NCBI GenBank assembly: GCA_964621215.1
Contig: CAZULF010000047.1
Location: 1 to 16,027 of the forward strand
DNA: 16,027 nt
DNA from: CAZULF01 sp964621215
Lineage (GTDB): Bacteria > Pseudomonadota > Gammaproteobacteria > UBA1113
Reading direction: 5' to 3'
Part shown: piece after piece, positions 13,271-16,027 of the stretch
Numbering within the stretch: position 1 is the first letter of the stretch
Layout of the letters: the number at the start of each line of letters is the position of its first letter
The notes under the pieces: generated by a model
The model's database searches: none
Seen by the model: the letters and a program-made list of their open reading frames with translations, nothing else
What the model was told of the DNA's origin: nothing
Position numbers and translations under genes: made by a program

Positions 13271-13882
13271 ATGTTTAAACGATCAATTGCAACGCTGATA
13301 CTCAGCTGCATCACTATGGTAGCTATTGCAGCACAATCACCGGTGGATTTACTGCAAAATGTATCAAACCAAATGATCGATAAATTAAAGCAAGATCAAT
13401 CGACCATAAAAAACAATCCGCAACATGTTGAAAGCTTGGCTCGTCAAATTATATTGCCCCATGTTGAGATCACGACTATGTCACGATTGGCATTAGGTCG
13501 TGATGGCTGGTTAAAAGCAACGCCCGCGCAAAAACAGCAGTTTGTTAATCAATTTACTACGCTAATGATCCGCACTTACTCTAAAGCATTGGCTTCCTAT
13601 TCTGACCAAACCGTTAAATTTTTCCCGATTCGTGGCAGTTTAAATGGTCAAACCCAAACGCAAGTCGATAGCAAAATTTTACAGCCTGGCGGTCCGGCGA
13701 TTCCTATGAGTTACCGCATGGTGCTACGAGGCAATGACTGGAAGGTCTATGATATGAGTGTTGATGGGGTGAGCATGGTCCAAAGCTTCCACTCACAATT
13801 TGCGCAAGAGCTGAACCAGGGTGGCGTTGCAGGCCTGTTAAACGCCATGGTGAAGCAAAATGCCAGCAAGGAAAAAGCATAA
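13271..13882 (+). CDS. mlaC: Periplasmic phospholipid-binding protein MlaC
   Basis: The ATG at 13271 has GAGGAG 7 nt upstream; an in-frame TTG at 13256 overlaps that site and is rejected. The 203-residue product has a signal peptide MFKRSIATLILSCITMVAIAAQ with cleavage likely around residues 21-22, then the MlaC/Ttg2D fold: PHVEITTMSRLALGRDGWLKATPAQKQQFVNQF, TYSKALASYSDQTVKFFPIRG, and IPMSYRMVLRGNDWKVYDMSVDGVSMVQSFHSQF. The last two are strands that line the lipid-binding pocket. MlaC ferries phospholipids between MlaD and the outer-membrane MlaA-porin complex. The stop overlaps the next start as TAATG. mlaA is not in the window. Confidence 0.94.
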   Translation: MFKRSIATLILSCITMVAIAAQSPVDLLQNVSNQMIDKLKQDQSTIKNNPQHVESLARQIILPHVEITTMSRLALGRDGWLKATPAQKQQFVNQFTTLMIRTYSKALASYSDQTVKFFPIRGSLNGQTQTQVDSKILQPGGPAIPMSYRMVLRGNDWKVYDMSVDGVSMVQSFHSQFAQELNQGGVAGLLNAMVKQNASKEKA

Positions 13883-14223
13883 TGCCAGCTTTTACCCTAA
13901 ATCAGCTCGATTCTTCTAAAATTCAATTGACGGGTGCGTTAAATTTCGATACTGTTCCCGCTCTTCGCACCCAGCTGATACAGCTTTTGCCCGCGTTAAA
14001 TCCCATTGTTGTGGATTTATCCCAAGTCAATTTTTGTGATAGTTCTGGTGTAGCGCTCATGTTGGAGTGCTTGCGCCAAGCTAGGTCTGCACAAAAAAAC
14101 ATCATTTTTGAGCAAGCCCCAAAACAAATGCAAGCGATAGCGAAGATGACTGGAGTGGCGGAGTTGCTATTTACCGCTAATGAAGAAGTTGTCATGCCAG
14201 CGCAGGCTGGCATCCAGAAATAA
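13882..14223 (+). CDS. mlaB: STAS-domain protein MlaB with repeat-derived C-terminus
   Basis: This 113-residue STAS protein binds MlaF and is needed for stable MlaFEDB assembly. The core is LTGALNFDTVPALRTQL (first strand and helix) and IVVDLSQVNFCDSSGVALMLECLRQA, where Asp-Ser-Ser-Gly (53-56) stands in the place of the conserved loop of STAS domains. The last residues, VMPAQAGIQK (104-113), are encoded by a palindromic repeat at 14191-14219, which apparently replaced the original end of the gene. MPAQAGIQ is a typical translation of such repeats. The domain itself is complete before this tail, so function is probably kept. The ATG overlaps the mlaC stop. Confidence 0.88.
   Translation: MPAFTLNQLDSSKIQLTGALNFDTVPALRTQLIQLLPALNPIVVDLSQVNFCDSSGVALMLECLRQARSAQKNIIFEQAPKQMQAIAKMTGVAELLFTANEEVVMPAQAGIQK
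14191..14219. repeat. Short palindromic repeat forming the 3' end of mlaB
   Basis: ATGCCAGC (14194-14201) and GCTGGCAT (14206-14213) pair around a 4-nt loop, preceded by GTC and followed by CCAGAA. The gtcatgcc..ggcatccagaa form is a widespread proteobacterial dispersed repeat type. It is read in the mlaB frame up to the stop at 14221. Confidence 0.7.
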
Positions 14224-14241
14224 TTTTAAGTTGGAATTTCT

Positions 14242-14496
14242 ATGTTAACGAAAGAAGAAATAAAAAAAATGCTAGAATTAGGGCTACCAGGTGCTATTAT
14301 CATAGTTAACGGTGATGATGGAGTGCATTTTGATGCTACCGTTATCAGTGAACAGTTCACTGATCTTTCGCGAGTAAAGCAGCAGCAGCTGGTTTATCAA
14401 GTATTAGATGAGCATCTTCGCAGCGGCGCACTACATGCCTTGGCGTTGAAAACATACACCCCAACACAATGGGCCAATAGGGACAGCAACATATGA
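14242..14496 (+). CDS. ibaG: BolA-family protein IbaG/YrbA
   Basis: The 84-residue protein has the BolA fold: a first helix (TKEEIKKMLELGLPGAIIIVNG), a central DGVHFDATVISEQFTDLSRVKQQQLVYQVLDEHLRSG with the family His, and the terminal LHALALKTYTPTQW. IbaG partners with monothiol glutaredoxin (Grx4) in binding Fe-S clusters in other gammaproteobacteria, and is linked to envelope and acid stress. The spacing of 18 bp after mlaB and the ATGA overlap into murA match the conserved mlaB-ibaG-murA order. The ribosome site is weak (TTGGAA). It is shorter than BolA itself, as expected for IbaG. Confidence 0.93.
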   Translation: MLTKEEIKKMLELGLPGAIIIVNGDDGVHFDATVISEQFTDLSRVKQQQLVYQVLDEHLRSGALHALALKTYTPTQWANRDSNI

Positions 14497-15845
14497 GTAA
14501 GTTAGTCATCGAAGGTGGAAAAAAATTACAGGGCGAAGTGGATGTTGCCGGTGCAAAAAATGCAGCGTTACCCATTCTTGCTGCGACTTTGCTCACCAAC
14601 AAACCGGTTATCCTGCAAAATGTTCCTTTCCTGCAAGATGTCAGCACTATGCTGGAATTAACGGGTGGAATGGGTGCCAGTTTTCTGCGTAATGCGGATC
14701 ATTCTATTTCGGTTGATTGTACCCATATTACACGTTATGAAGCGCCAGATAATTTGGTGCGAAGTATGCGTGCCTCTATTTTAGTACTGGGGCCTTTGTT
14801 ATCCCGTTTCCGTACAGCAAAAGTTTCTCTGCCAGGCGGATGCGCGATTGGTGCTCGTCCAGTGAATTTGCACATCAAAGGTATGCAGCAATTAGGCGCT
14901 ACTGTGCGCGTAGAAAATGGTTATATTTTTGCTTCGTGCGAGCAGGGCTTACATGGTGCGGAAATTATTTTCGATACGGTGACAGTAACCGGTACTGAAA
15001 ATATTATGATGGCAGCAGTATTAGCCACCGGTCAAACTATTATTCGTAATGCGGCACAAGAGCCAGAAGTGGCTGATCTAGCGAATTTTCTTAATAGTAT
15101 GGGTGCAAAAATTCAAGGCATCGGTACAAAAACGATTATCATCGATGGCGTGAAGGAACTTACAGGCAGCACGTATCGTGTTATGCCGGATCGTATCGAA
15201 GCCGGAACATTGTTAGCCGCTGCCGCTTGTACACGTGGGCATGTGACATTAAATAATATTGATCCTTCAATTTTAGAATCCGTGTTAGATAAGTTTAGAG
15301 AAGTCGGTGCAGATATTACCTGCACAGCAAACAGCATTACGCTAGATATGCAAGGGCGTCGTCCTCGAGCAGTCAGTTTTGCAACAGCACCTTACCCTGA
15401 CTTTCCTACAGATATGCAAGCGCAACTGATGGCAGTGAATGCAGTTGCCGAAGGCGCAGCAACGGTAGTAGAAACAATTTTTGAAAATCGTTTTATGCAT
15501 GCGCAAGAGTTAATGCGTATGGGTGCAGAAATTATCGTGCAAGATAACACTGCACGAATTAACGGTATTGATTATTTGCGCGGCGCGCGAGTTAATGCAA
15601 CAGACTTACGCGCGTCAGCCGGTTTAATTGTCGCAGCGCTTATGGCAAAAGGTACTACTGAAGTTGCCAACATTCATCATCTTGATCGCGGTTATGAAGC
15701 ATTGGAACAAAAGCTACAAAAATTAGGTGCGAATATTAAGCGCGAAGAATCCTACGAAACATCTGCTACTGAAGAAGAACAAGGCGATGGCGGTGGCGAC
15801 AGCGTACCCGCTTCAGTTGATAATGGATTGCGTGCGATTGGTTAA
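14493..15845 (+). CDS. murA: UDP-N-acetylglucosamine 1-carboxyvinyltransferase MurA with a C-terminal tail
   Basis: MurA transfers enolpyruvate from PEP to UDP-GlcNAc, the first committed step of peptidoglycan synthesis in the cytoplasm. Lys22-Asn23 (AGAKNAALPILAATLL), the active-site Cys117 in LPGGCAIGARP, Arg122 after it, and TDMQAQLMA with its catalytic Asp region are present. The Cys implies ordinary fosfomycin sensitivity of this copy. The E. coli enzyme is 419 residues; this one is 450. The alignable part ends at LGANIKR (411-417), and a polar, Glu/Gly-rich tail (418-450, with ATEEEQGDGGGDS) follows. The tail is in good frame and has ordinary composition for a disordered end; it may be lineage-specific. 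The ATG overlaps ibaG's stop. Confidence 0.96.
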   Translation: MSKLVIEGGKKLQGEVDVAGAKNAALPILAATLLTNKPVILQNVPFLQDVSTMLELTGGMGASFLRNADHSISVDCTHITRYEAPDNLVRSMRASILVLGPLLSRFRTAKVSLPGGCAIGARPVNLHIKGMQQLGATVRVENGYIFASCEQGLHGAEIIFDTVTVTGTENIMMAAVLATGQTIIRNAAQEPEVADLANFLNSMGAKIQGIGTKTIIIDGVKELTGSTYRVMPDRIEAGTLLAAAACTRGHVTLNNIDPSILESVLDKFREVGADITCTANSITLDMQGRRPRAVSFATAPYPDFPTDMQAQLMAVNAVAEGAATVVETIFENRFMHAQELMRMGAEIIVQDNTARINGIDYLRGARVNATDLRASAGLIVAALMAKGTTEVANIHHLDRGYEALEQKLQKLGANIKREESYETSATEEEQGDGGGDSVPASVDNGLRAIG

Positions 15846-15855
15846 TTCCCTTCAC

Positions 15856-15889
15856 TGTAGCCTGGATGAAGCGATAGCGGAATCCGGGG
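15856..15889. repeat. Decayed relative of the mlaD-mlaC hairpin repeat, downstream of murA
   Basis: TGTAGCCTGGATGAAGCG begins at 15856 and matches, in reverse orientation of the loop, the element at 13218-13254. The right half (ATCCGGGG at 15882-15889) has lost most of the complementarity to the left arm. It starts 10 bp after the murA stop and might once have acted as a terminator. Confidence 0.6.
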
Positions 15890-15901
15890 AACGTTTCTAC
15901 T

Positions 15902-16007
15902 GACCTTGCAGCATGAAAGATCTTCAACGCCATAAATACGTCCCTGTAGACTCAGGTTCGGCATCCCTGCCTCACATGCTTCATGAAGACATTCATGCTG
16001 CAAGGTC
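15902..16007. repeat. 106-bp MITE-like element with perfect 16-bp terminal inverted repeats
   Basis: GACCTTGCAGCATGAA (15902-15917) and TTCATGCTGCAAGGTC (15992-16007) are perfect reverse complements. Inside is a 10-bp palindrome CTTCATGAAG (15979-15988), and the reverse strand contains GGCAGGGATGCC followed by CAGGGACGTATTTATGGCG, phrasing I recognise from dispersed repeats of other gammaproteobacteria. No clear target-site duplication flanks it. A frame starting at 15913 stays open through it to the window edge but has no ribosome site and is taken to be repeat-derived. Confidence 0.75.
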
Positions 16008-16027
16008 TATATTTCTTTTTTCCTTCT

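Noticed and set aside
15913..16027. Open frame beginning MKDLQRHKYVPVDSGSAS that runs off the right edge
   Set aside because: It lies almost wholly within the 106-bp inverted-repeat element, has no ribosome site, and its start codon is part of the terminal repeat.

Overview
The window looks like chromosomal DNA of an AT-rich gammaproteobacterium. Two blocks keep the gene order known from E. coli: kdsD-kdsC-lptC-lptA-lptB, and mlaF-E-D-C-B-ibaG-murA. The AT-rich codon use, the many overlapping genes and the abundance of short palindromic repeats would suit a Legionellales/Coxiella-type, host-associated lineage. That placement is an inference from gene content and was not tested.

Layout. 1-506 (+): the 3' part of a YadS/TRIC-type membrane channel. 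567-2343 (+): overlapping minor-pilin genes of pilV, pilW and pilX type, followed after 4 bp by an HSDL2-type short-chain dehydrogenase (2348-3166). 3246-4655 (-): a DHA2-family MFS exporter, convergent to the dehydrogenase. 4656-7479: an accessory-looking island. It holds a tandem pair of divergent lumazine-synthase-like genes on the minus strand, one broken by a 10-N assembly gap. A 433-bp non-coding stretch follows, then an ORC/Cdc6-like ATPase with a C-terminal winged helix whose promoter carries three 15-bp palindromic sites spaced exactly 18 bp apart.

8205-10987 (-) holds kdsD, kdsC, lptC and lptA, with lptB at 7480-8205. These genes make Kdo and build the LPS transport bridge. 11105-15845 (+) is the divergent Mla phospholipid-transport operon with ibaG and murA. 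Together they form one envelope locus: KdsD and KdsC supply Kdo for LPS, LptB, LptC and LptA move LPS outward, MlaFEDB with MlaC handles phospholipid transport for outer-membrane asymmetry, and MurA starts peptidoglycan synthesis.

The most interesting observations are as follows. (1) The phased 18-bp palindromes overlap the -35 of the ATPase/wHTH gene, whose Walker A motif has Thr where Lys is expected. (2) Two RibH-like paralogues sit in tandem; the gap in the second can be predicted to replace about 12 nt. (3) A 78-bp palindromic repeat lies in frame inside lptA and adds exactly 26 codons before the signal peptide. (4) Another repeat forms the C-terminus of MlaB. (5) A hairpin repeat lies between mlaD and mlaC, with a decayed relative after murA. 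(6) A 106-bp MITE-like element with perfect 16-bp inverted termini lies at the right edge. No CRISPR array, tRNA, rRNA or transposase gene was seen.
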